Assembly: GCA_039545315.1 (NCBI GenBank)
Contig: BCIM01000009.1
Span: 558,001 to 622,000 of the forward strand
Reading direction: 5' to 3'
Source of the DNA: Kondoa malvinella
Lineage: Eukaryota; Basidiomycota; Agaricostilbomycetes; Agaricostilbales; Kondoaceae
DNA length: 64,000 nucleotides
Below, one piece after another: positions 44,540 through 54,910 of this stretch (the first letter of the stretch is position 1; each line of letters opens with the position of its first letter). Both the position numbers and the translations under genes were made by a program. The notes under the pieces were generated by a model, which searched no databases, had not been told where the DNA came from, and saw only the letters and a program-made list of their open reading frames with translations.

Positions 44540-45766
44540 ATGTCCTCCTCTTTCCCTATCATTTTCCGCTCTCTTCTAATCTTTCCGCTTTCTGCTGTGT
44601 TTTGTCCGGGCCACGCACAGCTGCGTCTAGTCCGCGAACAGCCATACGAGCGTCATCGCTGTGCTGTGCATTCGTTGAAGTCTACTCTGCACGCTTGCAT
44701 ATCGGTTGGAGCTCGTCTAAAGAATGGTTACCTCAGTTACTTGCGAAAAGGCCGACTTCAAGATCCTCATCTTGGCTGGTGAGTCACCTTGATCCGTAGA
44801 CGAGGAAGAGGCTCATACACATCGCAGATCTGCACTGGAAGACTCTTGACACGTCGCCGTTTGAAAACGACAGTTTGCCAGCGGACTCCCAACTTAGCGG
44901 AGCGGAAGCCACCATCCGCTTCATTGACCGAGTCTTGGACGCCGAACAGCCTGATCTAGTCGTCTTTACTGGCGATAATACCGATACTAGCGATGAACAA
45001 GCGGCTATGAACGATATCTATACTATCTGTGTTCAACGAAAACTACAAGTCTGCCTCGTCCTAGGCAACCATGATGCCGAGACGAGCGGACTCTCACGGC
45101 GGGGAATGGTGGAACTGTCAATGGCATATGAAGGATGTCTGGCTGCGGTCGGAGACGAGGGATTATCAGGAGCAGGCAACTACTCAATCAATATCGTCGA
45201 TCCTCAAGGACAGATCATTGCTCCCCTATACTTTCTCGACAGCGGTGGAGGTCATCCGGAACACGTCTACGACTATATCAAGCCTGACCAGATCGAATGG
45301 CTTCGCTCAGCAAGAACAGCCCATTCCTCTTCTACAAATGGCCTGCTTTTCATGCACATTGCTCCAAGGGAGATCCTCGATCTAGAACAACCGAAAGAAC
45401 AGGTTGGAGAATGGAGAGAATTATCAGTCCCATCGAAAATCAACTCGGGCATCTACAGCGCGATGAAGGAAGAAGGGATACTGGCGTCGTTCTTCGGTCA
45501 TGATCACTTGAACGACTTTGCTGTCCGCTATGGCACGGGAGACGAGGAACACAAGGACCCATGGCTCATCTACTGCGGTAGTGCATCTTATGTTTCGTGA
45601 GCTCACGTATTAATTTTAGTATGCGTCGGCTTATTCGACTCTTAGCTACGGCAGAGCGGATCTACCACGGCGTATTCGTATGATAGCAGTAAGCAAGGAA
45701 GGGGCAAAGACCTGGAAAAGGCTGGATGACAAAGGCTTGTCTACCATCGATATGCAACAGCTGTAG
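44540..45766 (+). CDS. Secreted or luminal metallophosphoesterase (DCR2/SIA1-like)
   Basis: The N-terminus MSSSFPIIFRSLLIFPLSAVF is a signal peptide or anchor. The calcineurin-like domain has all five motifs: ILILADLHW (D-x-H), LVVFTGDNTD (GDN), VCLVLGNHDAE (GNHD), LLFMHIAP (H) and FFGHDHLNDF (GHDH). A last intron (about 45598-45645) replaces an early stop and adds YGRADLPRRIRMIAV, KTWKRLDDKG and a stop at 45764-45766; the RIRM tail is typical of DCR2 proteins. Yeast DCR2 dephosphorylates Ire1 and cell-cycle targets, while other members are extracellular phosphatases, so the in vivo substrate is open. The junction between exon 1 and the ADFKILILAD exon is approximate. Confidence 0.82.
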
Positions 45767-45972
45767 GCTTGGATAAAAAGGCAACACGAGGACAGAGGAA
45801 CAGACACGCAATAGAGTAGCAATGCATTGATACTGTACATTGTTTCCATCCAGCGCTCTGCAATACTTTACAGATAATCCTGCGCCAGACCGCGCGTAAT
45901 AGATAAGTGACAAAGGAATGACGATGAACATGATGAAAGTGGCATGAGTGGTATGAGACGCGACTGATGAGA

Positions 45973-47384
45973 TCAGAAGGAGTGTCGTTTGTTCTTGCTC
46001 CGAGGGTTGACATCTGGAGAGGCAGCTGGAAAGAGCTGAATTTGAGGAGTCGTTTGGGGTGATGGCAGAATGGCCAAGGACCAATATCTGTCACCGGTGT
46101 CAGACGATAATCATGCAGAATAATCCATCAGGCTTACCCAAAAGTAGACGCTTGCGTGCAATTCGAGCCCTTTCGATCATTCATCTCTGGCTCAGTCTGA
46201 ACAGCGACTGATCGAGTGGGCACATCATCCGACTGAGTTCCAGCATGCACGAGGTATTTAATCGGCGCAATCAAGATTGGTCGCTTGCTTGGGCTCTCAT
46301 CTGCCATCGTCAGCATCTCCATCGATGTGTCCGCAGTATAACCTTCATCGACCGTTGACACATCAGACCAGCTCATGTTCTTGCCTTCCAAAGTTCTCAA
46401 AGTCAAGCTGATCTCAAGCTCTGAATCAACAAACTCGCTCGACGTCTGATAAGTTGAAGTAGAGGCGATCAAATCTGGCATAGGTTCGAAAATGCGTCTG
46501 ATCGCCTTGTATCGGGTAGCACTGCTTGGTGAAGTGGTTTGTATGTTGGCAAGCTGATCTAGATCCCTTCGAGTAAAGATGTTGCCCTGTTTCGAAGGAC
46601 CTGGCGAAGCGAGGGTTTCCTGGTGTACCGAGTCTGCTGTTTGCAAGGGAAATGGGAAGGCACTTTGGGCAAGGTCGATTGCATGCTGTGAGGTTGGCGA
46701 AATGCTTGTGCGGTACGATTGATAGCGAGTCGAGATGGTTTCTGTCCATTTGGAAATCAAAGGCGGGCGAGACTGATGAGGCTCAACATCCTGCGGAGTA
46801 CCGATGGAAGGTGTGCAATCAACATAATCGTCTGACAAAAGCTGCTCATCTTCGATACTGAATGCTACACTTGGCTTGAGTTTGAGCTTTTTAGTGAAAT
46901 AAAAAGGTGCCAGGGTTGCTCGTTGACCTTGAAGCAGCTCATACGGCGTACCAGAAGAGGGAGTAGGAGAGCTTTCTCGCTCTTTATCAAGCTGCTCGAT
47001 TGTTTTGATAGTTTCGGTAGTGCGCGACCTGGTCAAGCGCATACGCAAAGAGCTGCTCTCCTGATGCGTCGAGGTTGGCAAGAATGACTTTTTGGCTGAT
47101 GCAGCAGGCGCAGACAAAGGCACATCTGATGCTAAAGCATGAAAGCGAGGCGAAGGCGGCAACTTTAGAAACAGCTGTGACCTGCTCTTCTTGACATTCT
47201 GAGGTGATGAGAGGCTGCTGTAGGAGAACTTCTTCTTGAGCTTGGAAGTGAGCGAGGTCAATTTGCCGAATGAGCCAAAGGTAGCTGGTTTGGGTGAGGC
47301 AGCGAGTGAACCCTGTTTCGATCGAGGCATGGATGCTGTAGGTCGCTGTTCGCTACCTACCTCATCTGCTTCAACATCTTGCAT
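45973..47384 (-). CDS. Disordered Ser/Thr-rich hypothetical protein (about 450 residues)
   Basis: The ATG at 47382-47384 opens a 416-residue exon. A donor right at its end (GGTAAGC, 46133-46130) can join TFG to YWSLAILPSPQTTPQIQLFP and a stop at 45973-45975; reading through stops at 46134 instead. The protein is polar with basic clusters near the N-terminus (KLTSLTSKLKKKFSYSS) and patches that look folded or conserved (LLSDDYVDCTPSIGTP, MSWSDVSTVDEGYTADTS, PILIAPIKYLVHAGTQ). The pattern of short conserved islands in disorder resembles regulatory or cytoskeletal scaffold proteins. No family is recognised. Confidence 0.62.
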
Positions 47385-48017
47385 GGCGTCGCTCAGATCT
47401 TGGTCTAGGCCTTTCGCATGACTGTTTCAAAACAACAAAGGTTCGCGACTCGCGAGTTGACGCGTCTCTGTCGAAGCGGCATTCCTAGAGACGAGCTCAT
47501 GCCAGCTGCTTGAACAGAGCAGAAGATGACACAGACTAATATTAATGCGGAACAGGCTACATCGCTGACAAAGGCAGCTCGAGTTTCTGCAGGTCTGCAT
47601 GGTGACTCAAGCCTGTTTCTTCCTCCGCCTTCGCATACTCAAGCACACGAAGCAGGATTCCTCCTGATCCGATGCGAAACACTTCTTCCCAAGTTCTTCA
47701 GCTGAAGATTCGATCACTTCTTCTTGCTTGCAAGCTGGATATCGCGGCTTGCACTAACATTGAGGTGTGTTTGTGACTCTTCTGCACCTGATACTGTACA
47801 TGCGCTAGCGAAAGTACTCGCCGGTGAGTGATGATGTCCATGAGGACTTTGCATTCGTGCATCGCCGTTGCATCTTCTGGCATGAGACGAGACGACAAAG
47901 CGACATGCATCCAACCTGCATGCTCTTACACAGCCAATGCACGAGGATCGACAGAGAGAGATAGCAGACAGAAAGCTGGACTCGAGGTGCGATGCTTTTT
48001 GAACCAATACATCCAAC
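47385..48017. promoter_or_regulatory. Divergent promoter region with a small open frame
   Basis: These 633 bases separate the disordered protein (minus) and CSL4 (plus). A plus-strand frame from ATG 47527 to about 47705 (MTQTNINAEQATSLTKAARV start) could be a short gene or the first exon of one, since the following bases contain further open, intron-bounded segments. I could not build a convincing model. The long frame at 47828-48556 is out of phase with CSL4 and is rejected. Confidence 0.35.
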
Positions 48018-48680
48018 ATGACGACAACGACAGTACTACCAGGACAGCCGTTGAGCGATACTTCCGGCACGAGTTACAAAGCAGGCAAAGGCACATTCGA
48101 GAGAGGCAATGGTCAAATCTTTTCTTCGCTTGCAGGAGTTTTGCAGCGCGATGGAGGAGTGAGGATCTCTGGGAAAGCAGCGATACTTGGCTGAGCTTGT
48201 TCAAACAGGTCTTATCGGTCAAAGGTCATTCAGAATCGACGTCTGTAGTGCCGCAGGAAGGGTCAACTGTCGTTGGCACGGTTCAAAAGATTAGCAAGAC
48301 TCAAGCGACGCTACTGATTCAGACAAGTGATGGCAAGCTGGTCAATGGAGAGTTCCAGGGCTTGATCAGAAGTCAGGATGTGAGGCAGACGGAGCAAGAT
48401 AAAGTCCAAATCTACAATTGCTTCAGACCTAGAGATGTTGTGCGAGCAGCCGTCGTATGTTCCCTTTCCTCCACACTTCACACGATCCACGCTGATCATG
48501 GTGCAGATCTCCCTTGGAGACGCTCGCAGCTACTACCTATCAACAGCAGCCAATGATCTCGGCGTCGTCTTTGCAGTGTCGAGTGACGGAGAGCAGCTAA
48601 AGCCAGTATCTTGGGAAGCGATGCAGACAGAGGGAGGACTGGAAGAGCCGCGTAAAGTCGCTGGACCAAGCAAGAGTTAG
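48018..48680 (+). CDS. CSL4: Exosome complex cap subunit CSL4
   Basis: Three exons (48018-48158, 48209-48454, 48507-48680) give 186 residues, close to the usual CSL4/EXOSC1 size. The N-terminal block VLPGQPLSDTSGTSYKAGKG, with GTFE and GQIFSSLAGV, is the family's first domain; the S1 RNA-binding domain follows as GSTVVGTVQKISKTQATLLI, EFQGLIRSQDVRQTE, IYNCFRPRDVVRAAVISLGD and SYYLSTAANDLGVVFAVS. CSL4 caps the RNA exosome and guides RNA into the core. Its stop codon (48678-48680) overlaps the stop codon of APC2 on the other strand. Confidence 0.93.
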
Positions 48681-51613
48681 AATGGCCGAGTCAACCTGAA
48701 GCTATTGTTCGGCCCTGCTTGAACGGTGCCTTCTCGCTCCAGCTGCTTCAAGAAGGCGACCAGCTCATCGACTGTTCGACCTCGATACGCTGGCAAGACG
48801 CGCGATACTGCTCACTGTCAACCTGGTGCAAAAGGATTCTTGGCAATGTGCTCACAAGTGGTGTGGATGCGCTCGGCAGGCATTGCACCAAGATTAGTGA
48901 GCTGCAGACGAAGTAAGCACTGCGCTTGTCCGTAGAAGCTGCCCATAGCGTACCATGCCTTGAATGTATTGCCAATACACTCGCAATTGCTCAATCTGCT
49001 GTTGTTGTACGGACTCTAAAGCTGGTGCATCCGCTTCAACGACTGCAAGCGAGATGAGCCTGTGCGACTCCCTTGAAGAGAAAAGGCCTACTCCTGGTCT
49101 TGGCGGGGGATCCCTTTTCCGCTTCTTCGAGCAAAGTCCAGCTTTGTACTTGATCATACGTCTCTTCACGCAGCAGACCAGCATTGACCCAATAGAAGAG
49201 GTTGTTCTTCAGCAGAGCCAGCGGACCAGGTTCAGTCATTTGCAACTTTTCAGCCAGAACCGAAGTAGTGAGTCTCACTGGAACAGAATTAGCCCACTCT
49301 GGCTTCACTTTTGCCCAAAGAGACGGACTAGTGTTCTTGAAGCATTCAACGATAGAGGCTTGCAGAGGAGTGACTTCAAGCGACAAAGTGCGGTCTTTGA
49401 GCTCGATTTCTAGTTCGACAGTACCGAGCTGAAACAGCCACTGAAGCTTCTTGTCTTGCTTGGTACGAGCAAATTTGCTGTGGTACTGTTGCAAATAGCT
49501 GAAATAGAATGTCAGTCGATCTTTGTACCAGCAGAGCGCTGAACGTACTTGAATAAAGTGCCAGGCAGCTTGAATTGAGTATTCTGAAACTGCGGCCAGA
49601 AATTGCGGGAGAGGATGAGAGGATGGATAGGTGTCGGGCCCAACGCTTGATGAATGAGCTGATCCGCCCTCTTCGAATCTGCGATATCCTTGATCATGAC
49701 TTCGCAAAGATTCAGGCTGGTCTCGCCAAAGCGTCGCTTGAGTATTTCGACGTTGCGTATCTAGCCTGAGCTCAGCAAAGTAAGGGGTGACAACTGCGCA
49801 AGACTGACCTGTCGATCCGCGTCGTAATCTTTGGTATTCAGGAGGTTGCTCGCAAGCAAGACTTGGAACTCTTTGATGAAGACGTCTTTTGTGTCGTATA
49901 TGCTGACAAGCATTTGGATAATGTCGCTGCCTTTGCTAAGGTGAAAGTCTGCCAGCGGATTGAGCATATCCTGCAGCGATGTGAAAGCATTACTCACTAG
50001 CAGGAGCATCGATCGGATCAGGTTGCCATTCCAGATCGTTGTAGTCTTCCGGTTCGTCTTTGACAACATCGAGCTGGCCAGCGCCCTCCTTCTCCAGCTC
50101 TTCGGCCAATTCACCATTCTCGTCCAACAGCGCAGTCATGATGCAACGGATAGTATCTTCCCGGGCTCTGAGCAAAATGTAAGCTACCGAGACATGCTGA
50201 GATGAAGGGCAGCCCACCTCAAGTATTCTCGAATAGGTGTAGCAACTCTCGAGAGCAAGACACCAGGAGGATCCAAAATGCGCAGATATCGAATGGTGGA
50301 GATGTACTGATTGATAATGTCTTTCGTTTCCGCTCCAGGATGCAGCAAACGTTTCTCATTGGCTGCTCGAAGTCTGGTTGCAAGTGGTCTTCGCTCGTCT
50401 GTTCGCCCAAGGCAGGTCTATGTCTTGATATGAGCGGATATAGATTGAAAGTCTAGAAAAGGCCCGCCTTAAGGTCTTTCAGGGCTTCTAGCGAATCTGG
50501 AAACTCGACAATGATGTCGAACAGCTCGTCCGTCCTGCGAGGAAGTCAATCAGTATGTATAAAATGTGAGGTGCAATCGGGCTACCTCAAATTGCCCATC
50601 GTCTTGTACAAATGGTATTCGAAGCGAGTAAAGATAGAATTCAACTCATCGTCTTGCTCATTGCTCAAATCTATACTGTTTTCAGGACTCATCTGCCTCC
50701 TTTGAGCTTGAAAGACCCACCTTGAGCCGCTCTTCGAGGGTAGAGGATGCTTCTGACCCAAGTCGCAATTTCCGAACCAAACCACTGATGCGTTTTGCCC
50801 AGCTCTGACTCGACCCATTCGCCCGCACACGATTCTTGTACTCGTTTCTCTATTTCATCATATACAAAACGAAGCATGATGGGTTTGTAGCGCGTGATCA
50901 GGCCGAGGAGGTGCATGTTGTCCACAACTCTGGCTGAGGCAGAAGTTTCAGCTTCTCGAACAGCCAAAAGATGCTCAAAGATGGCGTATAGAGCAGAGCC
51001 GAAGGATGGTGGAAAGCAAGGATATAGAGCAGCAGTGAAGCGGTCTCGGAAAGCTGCGCCTTGCTCTGGTCCGCTGCATCACGCCCTTAGCGATGCGCAA
51101 ATACGATACAGCAAAGACATACCTTCCAACTGCTAGAAGAGGCTGCTGCCACTTGTTGTAGTATTCGGCGAGCGTGTCTAAAAGCTTGAACAGCACATTG
51201 AGATCTTGAGTGTTCTATGGCAATTTCAGCTTTGCAAGGCGTTTCAAGACACAGCCAAACGTACCTCCCACTGTCTAGCAGCTTGCTCTATTACAGGCTG
51301 AATACGGTAAAAGTTGGCAGTAATGGATTCTGTCGTGCAACACGCCTCAGATCGTGTGCCGCAATTCTGCTCATGCTAGCTGACCTAGGAATTGTTGTAG
51401 CAAGGTCTCTGTCGAATGGACATGTCTCAAGAGCTCTAGTGCTTGCAGCACTTCAATCGAAGGTTTCACGAATGCATCCGTTAAATCTTTGGGCGAGAGG
51501 TAGTCTTGCGCGGTCTGCCATGCTTTGCGCGTCTGCTGGACAGAATTGGGCTGTTCAGTTGCTTGCAGCTCAGCGTAGCATTGATTCCAGAGCTGTTGTA
51601 CGTCGGCTGTCAT
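48677..51613 (-). CDS. APC2: Anaphase-promoting complex subunit 2 (cullin-like)
   Basis: About nine exons assemble a long cullin-type protein. The start MTADVQQLWNQCYAELQATE is followed by helical cullin repeats (NMHLLGLITRYKPIMLRFVY). The cullin-homology domain includes RFGETSLNLCEVMIKDIADS, KLQWLFQLGTVELEIELKDR and TLSLEVTPLQASIVECF. The C-terminal winged helix reads VYWQYIQGM-LTNLGAMPAER, IHTTLSRVLPAYRG and RTVDELVAFLKQL, ending NNSFRLTRPF at 48677. APC2 forms the catalytic core of the APC/C ubiquitin ligase with the RING subunit APC11; the winged helix recruits E2. The gene is tail-to-tail with CSL4 with no intergenic space. Confidence 0.9.
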
Positions 51614-51732
51614 TTGGCTGTCACAGCAAAAGTGATAATAGCACGGTCACAGTATCACAGTATCACGCGATGCATATGCTCTATTGCTATTGTACACTCC
51701 CTACACCCTGAAAGATCCACAGTCCTTTCTCT

Positions 51733-52316
51733 TCAGCGCTTGAGGACAAAGAAGTATAGCACACAAAAGACAGCTAGAGCTAACAACACCGCAGCCTGAA
51801 GAGAAGTCAGAGGCGCTTAGCATATAGTCAACGGAAGACTCACAGCAGCAAAGAATTGCAAACACAGGTAAGCGAATTTCCTCTCCTCTGCTCTCCAGAA
51901 GTCCCTCATCTCATCCGAAACCGACATCTCCGCCAGACCTTCTTCGCGCGAGTGTATTGACAGACGGAGGCTGGAGACGAGGCTGGTTTTAGATGAGGAC
52001 TTGCATCGAGCTGTTTCGAGCGGGTCCGAAGGTGCGAAATACAGCGCAGCTCCAACAGCCCAGATTGGGAAGAAGATGAAACCCACTAGTGGATATGAAT
52101 CAGCGTGAGGGACACATAAGGCTAAAATGGAGCCTCACGCCAAAAGCATCGTTCTGGACGAGTCCGTCTTTCCGCACCGTACGATGGTAGGTCGTCGTCG
52201 ATCATAGTCACAGGCGAAAGAGTAGCAGCCGAACACTCAGTGAAGAGGTCATAAGCGGCAGGGTTTGCGTTCGATGAAAGACGGGCCGCAGGAGGAAAAG
52301 TAAGGGAGGCAGCCAT
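51733..52316 (-). CDS. Small two-helix membrane protein, complete copy
   Basis: Three exons give MAASLTFPPAARLSSNANPA, DDLPSYGAERRTRPERCFW, then LGFIFFPIWAVGAALYFAP (first membrane helix), a Ser/Lys-rich loop, VSDEMRDFWRAEERKFAYLC and FFAAAAVLLALAVFCVLYFF (second helix), ending VLKR at 51733-51735. The N-terminus before the first helix is polar and probably faces the same side as the C-terminal basic residues if the loop is luminal. I do not recognise the family. The first two thirds of the gene and its promoter lie in the 881-base repeat and recur at 57290-57651 as a truncated copy. Confidence 0.72.
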
Positions 52317-52835
52317 AGTGATGAATAAGAGACCAGCATCTTGACAAGAGGGGGGAAGCCTTATACAGGCTCGGATTGCCAGATCAATCACATCGCATCA
52401 AGAAGATTTGATGTTTGCTGAACGCCTTGAGCACAAAAGGCCATATCTCGGGAATTGTTGCAGCAAAACCACGACAGCAAAGTACAGCAAGATGGCTTCT
52501 GGTTCTTCGTATTGGGCTCAGGCATGCTTTGCCTGGGGCGTAGCTGCGACAGGCAGAACCTCGAATTGGGACAGGCTTGGACGTTCATTCTCTTCGCTTA
52601 TATAATGCCTGCTATTCCTTGGCCGCTGCTGCATACTCCTCTATGCTCTTCTTGGCCGGGAAGGTCTTCGCGTTTCCGAGTCTGTGGTCGATATGGTCAA
52701 AAAGATGGAAATTTATGCATCCTCTGGCATTGGTAGACAAGCTCTTCTGCTTGCCTCGCGAGAAGAGCATTATCACTTGTAGCCCCTTGCACTCCATCTG
52801 TTCGCTTTTGTCTGTCAAAGCTTGGCTCTGCAACG
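51955..52835 (+). repeat. Direct repeat copy 1 (881 bases)
   Basis: The segment matches 57290-58170 base for base at a constant offset of 5335, with no length change. The few mismatches I saw (for example at 51963, 51981 and about 52033) are all within the first 85 bases; the rest looked identical. It covers part of exon 2, intron 1, exon 1 and the upstream region of the membrane-protein gene, and an open minus-strand frame of 62 codons (ATG at 52795-52797, stop at 52612) beginning MECKGLQVIMLF. After 52835 the two copies diverge abruptly. The part from 52317 to 53014 contains no other gene I can support. Confidence 0.9.
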
Positions 52836-53014
52836 TCACGGTCCGACTGGTTTGCTGGACCTATCTATCCAGGGCTCCGAAGTTCTATCTGTCTTAATAT
52901 TCCAGTCTGTGCTCGCTGCACAAAGTGCTCAAATTTGTCCCGTAGCCAGAACAAGCAACCAGTTGGCAGACTTTGATATTTCACATTTTGCACTCAGAAG
53001 CACTCTACTCCGCC

Positions 53015-54668
53015 TCAAGTGGTGATGCTAGCACAAACGGAATGAGCAAGACTGCCCATTGTGCAGAAAACAAATGACGGACTGTGTGCATTTTGATTGA
53101 CTTGGATACCGCCTCTCCTCTTCCTGTGCGAGTCTAAACAGGATCGCATCAGCTAAACAAAAGCAAAATGATTGAGAGCGATAATGCAAGTACCGCAGAA
53201 TGGCAGCCTCCATCCACCTTGACTTTCAGGAGTGGATAGCCATAAGCGCATCAGCTGACGTTTAGGTGCTGGCGGTAGATGATCTGTGTAGGCTGTTCTG
53301 GCATGCAACACGAATGTACCGCTGACAAGCTGAATATCCCCGACCTGTCCATGTGTCTGTTTGAGCACAGCTAGCGGCATGCAAACAAAACGAGTCTTCA
53401 CCTCCAGGACCATGTGAAGGGCTTCGCGATTGGCGATTTCTTCCAGGACTTGCATGGCTTCTAGTTGCTTGGCAGATAAAGCTGGAACTTCTCCCTTGTC
53501 AGAAAAGCGAGTCAAGGAGCGAACAAAATAGGGGTCCCATCTGCGATGCGTCAGCTTGAAGTCGATTGTAACAAACCCAAGGACGAACTTAAGAATGATG
53601 CGATTGTCGTAGTTGTAGATGATCGCTGCCTTGTCTGTAAAGTGAATGAGTTCACATGCTATTGCAAGGGCGAGAGAACTTGCAATACGGATCCTGACCT
53701 TTTGAAACTTCTCCCTTTCGGTCCCAGTACCAATTTGGGGTGATGAGCGTTTCGAGCACATCAGGTCGCTCGTGTTTAAGAATGTTGTACAGATGATGGC
53801 TGGACAAAATATCGCTCTCTCCACCCTCTTTGGCACGGTGCAGGCAGAGTAGGCCGATGATATCAGCGTCATCCACGCTGCGGGACATGGTGAGCTTCAG
53901 CACACGCTAGAGAAAGGCCGCTTCTTACTGAAAGAATTGCTTCGCATTGGTCGAGTAGATGCGAACCTTGTCGATCTGAGTGGGGTCATTTCCAAGACTA
54001 CATGCAGCAGCTCAGCAAAGAGTACCAAGCACATACGAGTGACATACTCTTTGACATGGCCGAGGATATGACCTTTGCCATTTTGAGACAAGAACTCGCC
54101 CAAATGACTGCCCAAGCCCATATAAGCTGTAGCAGACTTCTCTACAGACCATTTGGAAGTTGGAAAGCCCTTGAATAAGGCGAATCCTTTGCCATTGGTC
54201 AGATCCTCTCGAGTCGCTTGTAATTTGCCTTCGAGATTTGGACCCAGACGAAAGTTTTCCTTCTTGATTTCGCTGAGGGAAAGACCTCTAGCAGCGAATT
54301 CATCAGCTGCTCGTGACAGATCCTCAATCTGCAACAGAGGCGCGCTTCAGTTCATTTTGTCAAAATGGCACAGCATACTTTTGCCAGTGCCGGCGAACCT
54401 CTTCATCTGTCCAATGGTGAATCCACTTTTCTGGCTGATGTACAAAGTCTTCTCTTCTCCATGCTGTTGGCCCTTCTACTCTTTCGGGGAAAGCTGATCT
54501 GTGTTGCTTCTTGGTTAAGTTCCATGATACACCACCCAGTGAACAAATCAATACTTACAAGTCCGCATTGATCTTGTCGAAGAGCGGCGGGAACTGGCCA
54601 GACGTCAGGTCATCTACCACGGCGCTGCTGCTGTTACTGCCATTCGTTCTGTTAGGCGAGTTTACCAT
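53015..54668 (-). CDS. TauD/TfdA-family 2-oxoglutarate dioxygenase (JLP1-like)
   Basis: About eight exons are needed. MVNSPNRTNGSN begins the protein, then FPPLFDKINADLVEG, WRREDFVHQPEKWIHHWTDE, FALFKGFPTSKWS, FFHVDDADIIGLLCLHRAKE (iron-binding H-x-D formed across an intron), GESDILSSHHLYN, NREALHMVLE, HGQVGDIQLVSGTFVLHART (distal His and 2-oxoglutarate Arg region) and GGWRLPFCDSHRKRRGGIQV. The stop is at 53015-53017. This is the pattern of fungal TauD proteins that release sulfite from taurine and other sulfonates, as yeast JLP1 does; alternative substrates cannot be excluded. It is divergent from a DAL5-type permease and the pair sits between the two 881-base repeats. Reading through any intron makes the gene look broken, but it is intact when spliced. 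Confidence 0.8.
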
Positions 54669-54910
54669 TTTGTATGTTTCGATTCCCTTTTACAGGTGGA
54701 TCTGGCTCTTTCGGCTATGTCCTGTCAGTAGCGAGAAGTCGTGCAATTAACCAAGCCGCTCTCGCTTACCCTAATCTATAACACCACCGAAGGCGTGATT
54801 CTGCGTGATTCCGCGCTAAAATCAGGTGCGATCACGTCGAGCGAGGGTATGAGCCGCACATGACGCAACGTCCGCTACTTCTTCCTTGTCTTCCTCCCCA
54901 GAGCATCAGA
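54669..54910. promoter_or_regulatory. Shared divergent promoter of the TauD and DAL5-type genes
   Basis: Only 242 bases separate the two start codons. A tandem direct repeat GCGTGATTC-T-GCGTGATTC-C lies at 54793-54812, spaced ten bases (one helical turn) apart, and a CACGT core occurs at about 54834-54838 (GATCACGTCG). A repeated site between two divergent genes is a natural place for a common activator; which factor binds is unknown, though CACGT cores are used by bHLH and bZIP regulators of sulfur genes in yeasts. Confidence 0.5.

Noticed and set aside
45662..46084. 140-codon minus-strand frame with hydrophobic segments
   Set aside because: It overlaps the 3' exon of the disordered protein in another phase and the 3' end of the phosphoesterase; no ATG context or family.
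47828..48556. 242-codon plus-strand open frame over the CSL4 start
   Set aside because: It runs in another phase than the CSL4 exons, has no recognisable domain and loses the S1 domain.
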